Assembly (NCBI GenBank): GCA_000827265.1
Contig: KN834755.1
Location: 1,106,487-1,170,486 of the forward strand
Direction: 5' to 3'
DNA length: 64,000 nucleotides
Origin: Collybiopsis luxurians FD-317 M1
Taxonomy: Eukaryota > Basidiomycota > Agaricomycetes > Agaricales > Omphalotaceae
Numbering within the stretch: position 1 is the stretch's first letter; every line of letters begins with the position of its first letter. The notes under the pieces are model-generated. The model was given only the letters and a program-made list of their open reading frames with translations. It was not told the origin of the DNA and ran no database searches. Below are positions 24,545-37,032 of the stretch, piece after piece. A program made the position numbers and the translations under genes.

Positions 24545-25735
24545 TGGGAGGAGGCCAAAAGCGATTCTCAGAAGATCGGAAGAAGTAGATATTGGTTGGA
24601 TACTGGCTGCCTGAAATTTAAGCTCACTTAAGTATATATTCTCCAGCGGGTTGAATACAATATCAGTCTAAGCAGTCTTGCCGCATAGAGCATACCTGTT
24701 GGAGAGTAAAACAGGAAAAAGAGAAAGTTTTCCACTGGAACCGGATATGTGGCAAAATAACAAATCGATTCAACGTTACGGCCGCAGGTTTCCATTCGGA
24801 GTCAACCAAGAATTCACAGTTGCGAAGCCAGGTAAAACGGGAACAGGGAACAAACTGTACACGAAATTGAGTTCAAATCAATGATCTCGTGAAGAAAAAG
24901 AAAAGAGACGCCAGACGTGGCAAACAGTTCGGATAGGTAATTTAATTGAATCGGGCGCAAAAAGCCACCGCAAGAGTTCAGATACAGAAAAACCAGGTAA
25001 GTCCACTAACTGAACCTTGACCACCTCGCATGCTGCCTTAACTTAGTTGTTATGCAACGCCTGGTCACCTTCTTTACTCCTGTGGCCACGTATTCTGAAC
25101 ATGACTGTACCTCAGATTTTATTTCGCTTACCACGCCTACTGCACTTTGAAATGGATGGGCGGCTGTTATCTGATTTTCTTGATAAGCGTAGTTAATAAA
25201 CGCGATACGTTACGAGGGCTTTCAGCGGAATACTTGACATTCAGCAAATCTCCCGCGTACCCCCGGCATTAATGTTGAATAAGCGGAAAAAACTTACGGC
25301 GACTAATAAGTCTTCCGTTCATGAGGCATGTGAATTAATGAATATCAAGTCTTGGTGAGCGCTGAGGTCACTCAGCACGAGGACCTCATGATTTCGGAAT
25401 TGACGACGAGTACATAAAATTACATTTTAGACTCAAATGGCAAAAATACAGTTGAGACCGAAGGGCACAGTATTATCCAAGGCAATGATCTTGAGGGGCC
25501 TAAGCGCTGAAGTACCACTGATGCCTTGTGAAGCCATTGCGCTTGGTAGCGAGGATATACTAGATAAAATCAGTCAAAGATCAAATACTAATGTATTAGA
25601 CGCTTACCAGGGGATAGCCATTGACATCGTTTCTTGTGTCCCCGGTGAGCACCATTGAAGGATTGGTAGATAAGCATATGCTACAAACAGTATGTCAGTA
25701 GGCATATACATAAAGAAGATTGGTAGTCTAACGCA
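24545..25735. other. intergenic region
   Basis: Nothing recognised. It includes the promoter of the minus-strand small secreted protein gene. A 73-codon ATG-started frame at 25437-25658 (+) has no family signature. Confidence 0.45.
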
Positions 25736-27410
25736 CTAGTAACATTTATTACCCTGGGGATCAGTATCTCTGTCCAGAACCCACTTAGTTGTAGGTTGGT
25801 TGGTGGTGATCAGTACATCCCCTGAGACGTCGAAATAGTAGTTGGTTGAATATCGCAATGTGAATTCGCTGCTATTCCCAATATAGTCGAGGGAGAAATT
25901 GTAGGACCTCCCCCCGGGATATAATCGCCAGGGACTAGAAGCTATGAATACGTAATTAGAGGTTCCAACGTTTTGGATAAAGTACGGTCTTGCTGTGATC
26001 TCTGGGTAACGGGTGGTGGGCTCGTACTGAGGAGGCGGATCAACTACATCCTCTTTGCTGGCATCAACGGCCTCGAAGAGCCAAATTTGATTAAACGAGA
26101 CCTGTAGAAGAGCAATTAGAATGCAAGGAATCAAATTTATAGATGCATATATACCTTCTTTGGTTTCAATTCAGCCTACAGGCAATAAACCTCAAAAAGA
26201 CGCTATAAAAGCCGAAGAGAATGTCGCTCACGTTGCCTTGCCCGTTGCTCAGAGCGAGGGTAATTTTGGTTTTATCGGGCATCATGTAACTCATGCTGAT
26301 TCTACAAACTGCTTCAGGACTTGAGCCGTAGGCCAGATGTATATTGAGCTTACCCATGTGTATACTCTCCGAGACTTCTTACGGTCCACACTTGCGGGAG
26401 AGGAGTCTTGGAAATTTGGGCAAATCCATTCTTGCCTTGTTCCCAGGCAAGGAATGATTTCTCGGCAATGTTTTTGATAGTACACTTGCCATTTCCCATT
26501 GGCTCAACCTCCCACTGGCCCGATCGTACTTTAAGTGAGTTGAATCGCCGTTTCTATCGATACGTACCTCCTGCTGACTTCCCTTTGCGAGAGCTTCGAC
26601 GGTCACAGTATTTGTCCCAGGTTTGGTTGTGATTACCGTACCGGTCAATGTTCGGATTCGATAAGTGTCTTTCGGAACAGATGGATTGACCTCTAGGACG
26701 CTCCATTTGCGAGTCGGCGGAATTCTCTAAACAGGCCAGGTTTTCAGAGAGAGGATACAATGAATAAAAATAAACAGACTAACCACATCGTTCATCACTT
26801 TGGTTTCGAGTAAACCAGCCTGAATAAAATTGGACATTCAGAGAAGCATCATTTACAAACTAGAGGACATTAACCTTGCCAGTATCTTTGGTTTCCAAAA
26901 ATACTTCGAACGTCCTCTTCAGACTCTTGCAAGTGAGGCTACGCCATAGGGTTTAGTTGAGCGTTTACATGACATGACCTCAAAGACTCACGTATAAAGG
27001 TCACCCTCTGTATTACTAACTTTCCAATGTTGAGGGGTGTCTGCGTCAGTTAGACCAAGAACGTCGCCCTGATTTGGATCGAGGAGTGTAGGAGGCGTTC
27101 TACTCATGTCTTTGTCCAAAAATCCCAGAAAACGAGGGCTTCTCAGATTCTCTGTGGCAGCGTTGAGGATCTTGAAGGTACCATCGCCAGCTGTAGAAGC
27201 CACAAAAGTCCACTGCAGTACAATTAGATAGCTCTCCAGATTGTCCTGGCTTATCACAGAAACGTAACTCACCTGCTGGTCAAGGGTTTCCTTCAGAGGA
27301 CGCATGACGATTTTTTCGTCATTAACATCGGAGAGCTCGAGGTACCAGGCGAGATCGGCACTTCGAATGCGATAGTATACATGAGGAGCTGGAAACTCGA
27401 TCTTTCCCAT
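25736..27410 (-). CDS. three-lobed beta-trefoil (ricin-B-lectin-like) protein
   Basis: Nine exons fit one frame of 406 residues: 27410-27273, 27212-26992, 26923-26875, 26819-26784, 26726-26568, 26514-26354, 26301-26232, 26175-26155 and 26101-25736. Two exons are only 36 and 21 nt. Three similar regions recur, each with Y-x-I-R-type starts and Q-x-W endings. Lobe 1 has VYYRIRSADLAWYL, DQQWTFVAS and TPQHWKV. Lobe 2 has DTYRIRTLTG, QQEWEVEPMGNGKCTI and LPQVWTV. Lobe 3 has NQIWLFEA and PYFIQNVGTSNYVFI, then TKWVLD. This is the pattern of beta-trefoil folds in fungal lectins and protease inhibitors. No signal peptide is present, as is common for cytoplasmic fungal defence lectins. The ligand is unknown. 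A fused pore-forming domain is not evident. The ATG at 27410 is the first in frame. Confidence 0.75.
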
Positions 27411-30400
27411 TGGCAATGGAGGATGATGTCTGGGGGTGATATCTGGGGAGACTTAACAGCATCCATCGATGGCATTAAGTACTAAAAACTAACGCCTAAA
27501 GCTGGAGATTGGCGTAGCGATTGAGGCGTGTTATAAACGTGGAGTAAGGCATCACAGCACTAAGGAACTGAATGCCCCGCATTGACAGGAAAAATGGAAG
27601 GGCTCACGAGGTGCAATTGGTTGTGACCTTGTTCGCCTCCTGCGTATCTGAGGGATGTTCTGCATATAGCTCTATTTCAAGGCAACAGATGGTGTTATTG
27701 ATTTCAGGAGACCTTATAATGAGCATCAGTACGCACCGTATCCCGCTACAGTGTTTATTCTGTCTGATTGGAACTTGCCCCAAAATAAATTAAAAAAATA
27801 CTGTAAGACTGATCCGAGTCATTTTATGCACAGAACGTTAGTGCGCTGAAAACGCCACGATATATCCTAACCGCCGATGGGAATCAATTCTTTGGACCAC
27901 CCGTGATGCATGAAAATCTTCATTTCGATCGATAGCAAGATCGTAGCCACGTAATTAGGAAAAAGCCTCGAGGCCTAAGGAACCAGATTTACGGGATGCA
28001 GTACCCAGTGCGTAGGAGTATTACGATACATCCAGCGACCATGAATACGCAGAAGGCATTCATTTCTTGCTCAACTGTCAGCATCTATCTAACGATATCA
28101 GCAGGACAAACTAAATGACGATGAGGAACAAAGCTACTTACCTGATTTCGTAGTGGTAAAGGGGCCATTTGCTCAGTATTGGTATCAGCGAAGAGGCTGT
28201 CGCCTCAAGACCGAGCCCGTCGCTGAGAAATTAACCCTGAAGAATAAGCCGTTGTCTTGACTTCAGCTGTAGCAAATAGACCGTAGCTCGAAAAAGAGCA
28301 TCGATAAGAAAGCCATCACAAAGAGGCTATTACCTCGACATTAGCAGGAGCGGTGAGATCGTCGACAAGAAGGTCGCAGTAGCGGAGAAACCGTGGCCTC
28401 AGAAACAACAGTAGTAAAGCTTCAGATCAGTTAGTAGCAAAAATTGACCGGATGCCATTTTTAAAGCGATGATCCACCTCATGAGTGGCCTGCCCATTCC
28501 ACGTTGGAGAGTTAGCATCCACCGTGGCAGCAACGAAGCCGACGAAGACAACCAATTCCACCAACTACCAACGAAGGGTCGCTCAAAAAGAACCTCCCCC
28601 CCCCCCAGCCCATTCTCAGTCTTCTGTCTATTCATAGCTTGAACACCTTTCCTATCCCTCTCTGTGTTTACGCCCTACGATCACAATGACGAGAAAGAGT
28701 ATGACGAAGGTTGACATATCCTTCAGACACATCTAGGTAATCCTCTCGTCTTTCACCTTCACAATTTTCACCACAATCATAGCAGAAATCCGCCGCAACG
28801 ATAGTAGCAGCAAAAACGTTGTCGTCTTGAATAACTAGCAGTGGTAGACAGCCAGAAACTAATCTTGGCAAGGGCAAGCGCGCGTTCTCGTCGAAGCTAG
28901 TCTTAACTTCATTTAGGCACCGGAAGAATGGGCGTCGCGAATGGAGCTTTATGATTTTAGCTGGAGTATGTAGGAATGTGAGATTGAATAAGAAGGTCCG
29001 TTGCGGAACTCAGCCTTGAAGATTTGACCCGCAAGTTGAACAACAGCCGACGAATATGATGGCACGAAATTTGGAGCGAAAGAGAATGTACCGGATGTCC
29101 AGAGACTAGTAAGAGTAGCGAACTCGACAAACTACCGGGTGTTCATATACGAGACGACGTCATTCCTCCGGCTTCGCTCAATATTCTGTTACCCAAGACA
29201 ATCAACACTCACCTATAGGTTCGACACTGAATTAAAATTTGAATACCAAAAACGAAAACAGTCACATGCTTCATTAACTCTTTCTCACCACCACGTACTA
29301 GTCACGTTCTCGCGAACTAGATGGCGGCCCGCGGACGCGTCGTCGCGCGTCAAGCAAAACGATGGCGCAAGCTCAACACATTGCAACCAAATTTTTCCAT
29401 CGGAGCACTCATTTGCAGATTCTACTTCCCGCTTGGACGAATTTGTAAATATCAAATTTGCACTGAATGTTCATCGAAAAATTTCCCGGTTCGAAATATT
29501 TCAGTGCGTTAGGGTAGACAACAAACTGGGCGTTAAAACTCGCAAGTAAGTAGCATGAGCACAACTGATTCGATGTCACCGATAGATCTGAGCTCGTCAG
29601 AGGACTAAGCAACTCATTGTGTTTTGAACAGGTCATTTCGATGTCAAGTACTTCTGAATACTCGTAAGGTATTACTATTTCCCTTCCCCAATACAGTACG
29701 AATATGGGTAACGTTTGAACTTCTTGCAAGATTTGCCAGACGAATCGATCTCAGGTGCTAAAAAAATTCTCGCCACTAAGGTAAAAAAACCATCTCAGCG
29801 CCGTAGGAGATCTTATTGTTCCTTTCATAGTTGGCGTTAACGGAGGAGCTCGTGCTTGTCCACGTCCCTCTAGTAATATACATACATACATACCGGATTT
29901 AGGCTTCCCTTTGTACCTCCCTCTAGACTCCCCTTCTCAGGCCCGGGTCCAAGAAGTCAGATATACTTCCGGTCCGGTTCGGGTTTCAGACGGAACCGCG
30001 CGCGCTGAGTCGGAATTCAGACGCGTTGACGTGGACGGAGAATTACATTCTCAGAGTTCCACTACTTTCTTCCAGTGCATCGAAGTAGCCCCTCCTCGTT
30101 CCGACTTCCTACTTACCAATCTCGATTCTCAGGTCCCAACAACCACCGTACTTACGTGGTCGGCATTTCAATCCACCGTAGAGGATGCATAGCTTCAACC
30201 CCTCGAATTCCACCCGACCCGTCACCCGAGCTTCTCCCTTTGATTCTTTAGGGGTTGCGCAGAACTAATATTGAATCTAGGCTGTTCGAGGGTCTTTTCA
30301 TTCAATGCACTGTAGATGACAGCGAAGGCATGAGGCAGGGAAGTAGGAAGAGCACCCGAGGGGTTTTCTCAGCTAGATGAGAATGAGCAGGAAGCGAGCA

Positions 30401-32130
30401 AGTTCCAAAAAAAATGCTTACCATATTTTCCTCTTTGCATTGGAGAGAATCGCGCGAATCGACATCTAGTTCAAGTTGAGCCTTCTTTCTCCTATTTCCA
30501 TCCGATATGTAAAGAACTCCGTTTCCCGTCCAGTGTCACCCTTGGCGATGAATCGATATTGTGGCGTTGCGTTCTCAAGTTCGCAATTAAAGCTTGAGTT
30601 CCGAAAAAAAGTTCCCGTGGACATATATACATACAGATATAGATAGATGATGATATTGCTCGCTCGACAGTTTCATTTCTTGTAACCTGAGTTCCGAGTG
30701 AAAACTCTTTAAGGCCGAGCTCGACGGAGAGACAAAAAAGAGAGAGAAGAGGAACAGGTGGGGAAAGTGGGAAAAGCGGAGGGTATAGGTGGGATGATTT
30801 GCGATATCCATCCAAGTCGGAATTAGGGAAGTACATTTTTGCCAATGTTTCCATTCATGAACTGGAAAGTAATTATATATCTCGTTTCAGGAAGGGGAGT
30901 GTGAATAAGTGAGGAACGAGAACTGCCACGACGAGGGACAGGACGAACAATCGGGGCCTGTATAGCATTTGTACCATTGAAGTCAGGTAAACAGCAAGAA
31001 AGTTGTCCTCGTGAATCCTGTTGCAACGTAAGTCAAAGTAACAAAGCACAGGAAGTAGGGATTCCACCCCACAAATTGCTGCGAGACAAAGAACATGATA
31101 GTGATATAGATAGACGCACATTTGCGAACACTCGCCCACAGATACACAGACACGGACAACGTGCAGATGTGAACGCGGATAAAGGGAGCGTTATCTTGAA
31201 AAGTACATATTCATGGATATGGATGAGGACTAGCCAACGTTGGGGTCAAAATCCGGTGCACGTATCAAAGACTCGATGAACGCCCGGTAAACCTGTGAGG
31301 TGGGAGGGGTCTCGAAGCTGTTGAACGATTCTGAGAGGATTACAATGAATAACTCCTGCAATGAGGCAATTCACCGTTGAATGGATGGGATCCCACTCTA
31401 GTTCTAGTTTGCGGGGCTCCTCTCCAAATAGTTACACGGTTTAACATGATATGATAAACCAGAAGCCAGTGAAAGCCTGGAAACTTGAACGTGCAATGGA
31501 ATTGAACTTAATCATTGGGAAGCTGTTCACGTTTGATGGGAGATATGTATATACGTGGAGTACGATCAGAGAAATCGACGCAGATTGGATTGAGAGAGGC
31601 GAATCTAATGGAGAAATGAAACAAAGGGGAGCATCAAAGGTAAGGACCCTTTGGATTGGATCATGATTCGTTTCTCAGGCGCTAGTTGAAACGCAGCTTC
31701 AGTATCCGATATCTAGAGCCGGTACTTGAGAAAGGTATGTAGGATGCCTCGAAGCAAGGGTACAGCTTATCCCAATTAGGGCACTAGTTTGTTGAGCCTT
31801 TTAAGGGTAAGAACTGAGCCTTTTTGTTTAAAAAAAAATTAAGCGCGGATCGTAAACCGTGACTTGGAGGGATGTCCGAAAAAGGAAAGACATGCTTTTT
31901 GTCTTTCGACTTTCACTTTCCGCTCTTTTGTCTTTCAGATTTCTGGAAGTGTGATTCTATACTGCACCTGGCGTATGGCGAGTATGGCTCAGCAAAAACA
32001 AAAGAAACTCATTTCGCGACTTTTCGCTCAACAAAAAGCGAGCCAAATCCCAGCAAGGGCGCTAACAGCTTTTTGTTGTTTCACTGCCGAGTGACGATGA
32101 AAATTTGACACGCCCTGCTATGGATGTACC
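27411..32130. other. long gene-poor region
   Basis: No gene could be supported over 4.7 kb. The part at 28130-28440 contains repeated short words (GTCGCAGTAGC, GAGAAA, GAGGCT) suggesting a decayed low-complexity or repeat sequence. A C-run of about 13 lies near 28596-28610. Open frames at 29139-29549, 29911-30192, 30492-30854 and 31451-31666 are ordinary chance-size frames without domains or splice partners. Confidence 0.4.
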
Positions 32131-32138
32131 CTCCAGAA

Positions 32139-32149
32139 GGGTATATAAA
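32139..32149 (+). promoter_or_regulatory. TATA box of the MYND-finger gene
   Basis: GGTATATAAAC lies about 60 bp upstream of the ATG at 32206. Position and strand fit a core promoter element. Confidence 0.55.
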
Positions 32150-32205
32150 CTGTCTCAGAATATGGAGTCGAGTCAGAGTCATTCTGTGCTCAAAGCTCCC
32201 ATACA

Positions 32206-33184
32206 ATGCCAGCCTACTACTCCCAGCCTGCCGCCGCTAACTATTCTACCCCACCGGCACATACTCACAAACAAAGAGGTGTTCGTATCTGTGACCAATG
32301 TGGTCAATACGAGACTCCAGCTGTCAGGTTCCGTCTATGTGGAGGATGCGTACGTCTTTGTTTTAACTTTTTTGTTCTAACAATTATCTAACGATTACTG
32401 TTATTTTTTCTAAAGATGGTTACCCAATACTGCGTACGTTCCATACTTTCTACGACAGGCCCCCGCCTTAATTCCTTCTATCAACAGTCACAAGAATGTC
32501 AAAAACTACACTGGCCTCATCATAAACCCATCTGCCAGCACACCACGTCACAAATGGCCTCCATCAAACAGCAACATGCATCGGCTAACTATTCAAACGA
32601 TGAAAACATTGCCAAAAACTTGCGCAAGTTTTGCTCGACCCACACTAGCCTTCTTTCTTGGGCCGGGTTTCAAGCTCTGCAGCTTAAACGCGTACCTTCC
32701 AACATTCGCCAGCACGCATTGGTGATTGACCTCGCGCTCCTTAGCCATCCCGAACCGCATCGAAAGTACGTCCCATCATATGACCATTTTCTTTTCGAGA
32801 CTAAAACTCGTTTACTCTGATCTTAGATTCTCTGTCGTGTCAACGCGGATCGTTAAGCGGAATTATATCGCTGATCCGCTCGTCCTGGCGGACATTCAAA
32901 GACGAGACGATCGGTGTCGTCACAATGGGGGTATCGGCGCCCTGATCGTCCTAGTCCAATGCGCAGGAATCTCCCAAGTCATGCCTATTGAAGTCGACCC
33001 ACCGTCGAAAATAACTTGGGACACTCGAGAGGATTGGCCAGCCGTACTCAACCACTTTGTCGATACGGGTCGAAGTGATTTTCAACCTATATCTACAACG
33101 GCCAGAGGGTGAGTTTTTTATCACGTTTCGATCGAGACAGTTTACTAAGTAGCTTTCGTTTCTTTTAGTGTCTACTACGGATGA
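32206..33184 (+). CDS. MYND zinc-finger protein
   Basis: Five exons, 32206-32349, 32416-32433, 32488-32765, 32827-33108 and 33169-33184, encode 245 residues. The second exon is only 18 nt (MVTQYC) and the last 16 nt. Joined, they give a MYND finger at residues about 29-71: CDQC, a LCGGCMVTQYC centre, SQECQKLHWPHHKPIC. This is the Zn-binding Cys/His order of the family, known for protein-protein interaction. The C-terminal ~170 residues (SLLSWAGFQALQLKRVPSN; GGIGALIVLVQ; MPIEVDPPSKITWDTREDW) match the tail usual in uncharacterised mushroom MYND proteins. No SET domain follows. The protein is nuclear or cytoplasmic, with unknown partner. A decayed copy lies at 56270-57100. Confidence 0.85.
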
Positions 33185-34418
33185 ACGTCCTCGTATCCTC
33201 CCGCCCTTAACGTTGCATTCACTCCCCCACCTTTGAATATATTTATTCCATTTCGATCCTTCTTCCAACTGTCCCGCACATCTTGTCAGTCCTCACCCCC
33301 CTCCTTCCCCTCCTACCTACGTCGCCGCCCCACTCAGCAATCCACTCCCGAAATTGTCGTAATCGCTTCGTCCTTGACATTCGACATTCGCCTTTCCACA
33401 TTCAACTATGACGCAGAGGAATGCAGCCACTCGTTCCTGGTGAACGATCCGATTATCGTGCCACAAAAAGTCTCTTTTCGGTTCCGGGCGCGCGGTTAAC
33501 GGCTCATTTTTCTGTGACGTGTAAAATTGCGTTATCCTATTCCAAATACTTCTTGTTATACCCATCCCTCCTCCCCTCCTCACTTGGTCCTTTATCCCTT
33601 GTCCCTTGTCATCGCTGTTCGTTTGCTTTTGCGCTGTGCTCTGTGTGCTTTTTTTTGTTTGTGTAACGTGTACGTGTACCTATCATTCATCATCTATTGG
33701 GCCATCACGGATATCTTGTATATATATGAATTAGTTCGTTATTCCGTGGTTCTAGTACTGTACTGTACAGTATTTATTTCAATCAACTAACTTTTACTAA
33801 GTAACAGCTTGTGCATCGCCCCACCGGAAATTAATCTGCCTTAATTGACCTTTGATGATTGTCGATACTTACTACTGATCAGAGTGGAAGTTGTACTAGG
33901 GTTTGTGGCCGTGTATATGTACTTTGTAAGTATAGAGATCTGCGAAATCTCACACTCTGAGAACGTGGATCAGGGCTTGATCAATGATTAGAGTGATACT
34001 TGAACAAGGTAGTTGGAGACGAGGGACAAAGTACAACACCGCAAGGGGCGCCAATCAGTCAGTGCTATGCGGGGGGTAGATGGAGATGGATGTTGACTCC
34101 TTACCGTGAATCACACTCATTTACGCCTGCATATGATTGATACGCCCCATATTGTCGTACACTTTGGGCATCTTACAATTTAACAGCAACTCCGCTGCTC
34201 GATGCATCATTCCTTTCCCCCCACCCCCTTCCGACAAACACAGCAAGCCTCGAGGTTGATACGAGTTGAAAAAAGGACAAAACAATTAATCGCCGACTGT
34301 GGAAGAGGGGCGAAGGCGTTACGGTGGTGGGGCGGGATGGATACATGTGCTTTCGGGGATGTTCAGAGGAGTTGGGATCATTGGAGATTTCCGAGGTCTT
34401 GTCAATGTACTGTGGGAC
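33185..34418. other. 3' flank of the MYND gene and intergenic DNA
   Basis: 33185-33700 is CT-rich and is duplicated, with heavy divergence, at about 56640-57100. The probable 3' UTR of the MYND gene lies here. No further gene is seen up to the inverted repeat at 34419. Confidence 0.5.
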
Positions 34419-34897
34419 CAAGGGGCTTTCGCAGGAGTAAGCGCTGAAAGTAACCTCTGTATCAAAAAGCTGTGCTAAAGTTCTCAGGACCCCCATTTTG
34501 GGCGAGGTGAACCCCAATGGCCGAGATGCCGCTCTAGCAATGCCGCTCCAGTTCAATAGCTTGAATCGAAATGTGCAGTATGTATATGTAGTTAGACAAT
34601 ATGATTCCAATGATTTATTAGCTCTCAACCAATCCGGCAGTTCATGGATTCTACACCAAAACTCGAAGGGAGAATGATCTCATACAGCTGATACCACCCA
34701 GCTAATGGAAATACTCTGCATATTTCGATTCAAGCTATTGAACTGGAGAGCGGTGAGCCGCGGCAAGGTTGAGCATTGCTAGGGCGGCATCTCGGCCATT
34801 GGGGTTCACCTCGCCCAAAACGGGGGTCCTGAGAACTTTAGCACAGCTTTTTGATACAGAGGTTACTTTCAGCGCTTACTCCTGCGAAAGCCCCTTG
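34419..34897. repeat. large inverted repeat (arms 34419-34581 and 34711-34897)
   Basis: The left arm starts CAAGGGGCTTTCGCAGGAG and the right arm ends with its reverse complement. The match extends for about 160 bp with few mismatches. The right arm has about 24 extra bases around GAGCCGCGGCAAGGTTGAG. The spacer is ~130 bp. Both arms keep the same ~33-codon open frame (PLGFTSPK, then GVLRTLAQLFDTEVTFS). No target-site duplication is obvious outside the arms, so this may be a local inverted duplication rather than a transposon. Confidence 0.85.
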
Positions 34898-35452
34898 TGT
34901 GGGACTGATGAGCACGCGAAATGGTGGGGGTGGGAAGCACTAGTGTGGATCATAAGCAGAGTCTGCAATGAAAGTTTTGAACCAACTGCCGGACGGCTGG
35001 TTTCCGAGTCTCACATCCTAGCCGAGCCTAGCCGGTTCCGAGCTCACCGGCTCGTCGACGGCTACAAGTAGAGCCTGGCACTTCTTTCATTCTCCATCTC
35101 CGTATTCTTCACACGATTCTCCTATAAACAATAAACAATCTTCTCCGAAGTTAAGTTCACATTGAGATTGCTTTACATCCGGCTCGGGCCTCGGTCTCGT
35201 TTTCTACTATCTTCCGAACCGCAATTTGAAGATATTACCAGTACTACTAAACGTAATTCTCAATTTCATGCCTAATTTCAACCTTCAATCTCGAAGAGGA
35301 CACATTCTGTTCAAACTTACGTGTTCTTGGGTCTTCTCAAAACTTCCTCCTTCCGCATTTTGCTATACCCTCTAATATCTATTCTACTTATCCGTACTAG
35401 TAGATATATATGCTAGTATTTGTAATCTGTTAGTATAAGGCACCTGCTGTAG

Positions 35453-35703
35453 AGTTCAGGTGCAGCCGAGTACATCACTTGCCTGACCAGATAACTGCTT
35501 GAAAATCGTGAAAATGGATTAAAAATCATTCCACCCCAGAATTTGAAAGATGGCTCCGAGGATCCTGCGGAGAGCTCCTTTCTAGGTTTTCTCGGAGCCT
35601 GATTTTCAAGTTCGACGGAAATGAATTTTGATAGATTTTCTTGCTTTTTATATAATTCCTGGTCAGGCACGCGATGTACCGGGCACCCAGTAGTGCCTGA
35701 ACT
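35453..35703. mobile_element. candidate MITE with ~40-50 bp inverted ends
   Basis: The ends read AGTTCAGG and, inverted, CCTGAACT. Further in, GTACATCACTTGCCTGACCAG is matched by the reverse complement of CTGGTCAGGCACGCGATGTAC. The 4 bp GTAG occurs directly on both sides (35449-35452 and 35704-35707) and could be a target duplication. The interior is AT-rich with another inverted pair around GGAGAGCTCC and contains no coding sequence. Superfamily is not assigned. Confidence 0.65.
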
Positions 35704-35707
35704 GTAG

Positions 35708-36809
35708 CTTAAAGATTATATAGTTAATTCAAGTCTCGCCTTTTCTGCTCTCTTAAACGTTAGAGTCTGTTCCTTAGTTGGGCTTAAATCTTCACTATGG
35801 GGGTATCAAAACCTTGACCAGCGACCGCCACTACTTATATGAAATTGAAAGGCGAGAAGGGTGTTAAATATGGAAAGCCAGAAGGCCTCGCTCATTTCGG
35901 AATTGTCATTGGTGATGTGAGTCAATAGAATCTCGGTGATTGAGCTATATACAGTAATAGGACCTCGAACACTCACTTTAATCAGTCCATCATTAATAAC
36001 TGAGGGTAACGCTGCAGTGGTAAAGCCTGCTACCTCTCCGAGTTGCACTTCTATGTAATGAAAATAAGTATAAGGTTCATATCTTATGTCCGTGGAGGGT
36101 TACATCTACTTAGCATAAGCCATGGCGCTCCGTCTGAGCTGAAAGGCTTCAACATCCATAGAGTATGTAGTACAATCAGTTTAGTGAATTATATTTGGGT
36201 GCAAAGTAAAATCGGTGATAGAATTTTGGAGCATCGGAAAGAACTCCAGATTATGTTGTCTACTACCATTTATATACTGTAATAATACAAAATTGGTACT
36301 TAAGGATATTCTGATGGCTGCGCAGTGGGATAGAGGAATGCCATCTGGTCATAACCAGCGAGTCTACCTTTAACATGATTCAATAATTCTGCATCCATAT
36401 CAGTTGCTGCTTGCTTTGTCATCAACTCAGCATCTGTACCAGCTACACCCTCACTCGTATATCTCCAAACAATGCTTGCACTTGCTAGCCCTTGCAAAAC
36501 TGCTGGCAGACAGAGCAAGCCTCAGACTCATTCAATGCAGACAGATTTGGTGGGTTCAAGGAAAATAAAAGAGTGTACAGCATGCAATTTACATCTATAT
36601 GTAAGGGCTGCAACTTGTGTCAGAAGTGGGAACAGCGGAAATTGCTATCACAAGTGGAAAATATTATTCAGAATTTTCATATATTCTTGTATATATATTG
36701 CAGGTGGGCAGAAGCCACCTGTTACACAAAACTCGAGGAATTGAGTCAATATTTAATGCAAGTTCTGTGTTGTTTGCTTAAGGCAATCAGCCAGGCAACA
36801 AAACAATTC
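35708..36809. other. AT-rich intergenic DNA
   Basis: No supported gene. A minus-strand frame at 36300-36518 (KQAATDMDAELLNHVKGRL) looks protein-like and may be a fragment of a decayed gene or transposon, but I do not recognise it. Confidence 0.35.
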
Positions 36810-37032
36810 AGTACATCAGGAAAATTACCTTTTGCCCAGGCTGCCTAGAGGTCTCTGGAGACACCCCCAAAATCCTAGGGATCCCAGGAATCTCTCAGAT
36901 CTCTCCTAGAGTCTTTTGGAGCTTTGAGATTGCTCTGGGGTCTTTCAGGGTCCCTTGGGATCCCTAGGAATTAGGGGGTGTCTCCAGAGATCTTTGGGAA
37001 GCCTGGGCCCAGAGCATTTTTCCTGATGTACT
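36810..37032. mobile_element. foldback (hairpin) element
   Basis: The sequence starts AGTACATCAGGAAAA and ends TTTTTCCTGATGTACT, a perfect 15 bp inverted end. The arms continue inward with GCCCAGGCT, GATCTCTGGAGACACCCCC and CCTAGGGATCCC on both sides, so nearly the whole 223 bp folds into one hairpin. No clear target duplication was found. The centre contains short GGATCCC/CTCTGG words. A non-autonomous transposon remnant is the likeliest reading. Confidence 0.75.

Noticed and set aside
25736..27410. Pore-forming (aerolysin-like) lectin
   Set aside because: All three regions show trefoil-like features; no recognisable pore-forming domain was found, so no toxin function is claimed.
36810..37032. 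Structured non-coding RNA gene
   Set aside because: The hairpin is near perfect end to end with transposon-like termini, which fits a foldback element better than a conserved RNA.
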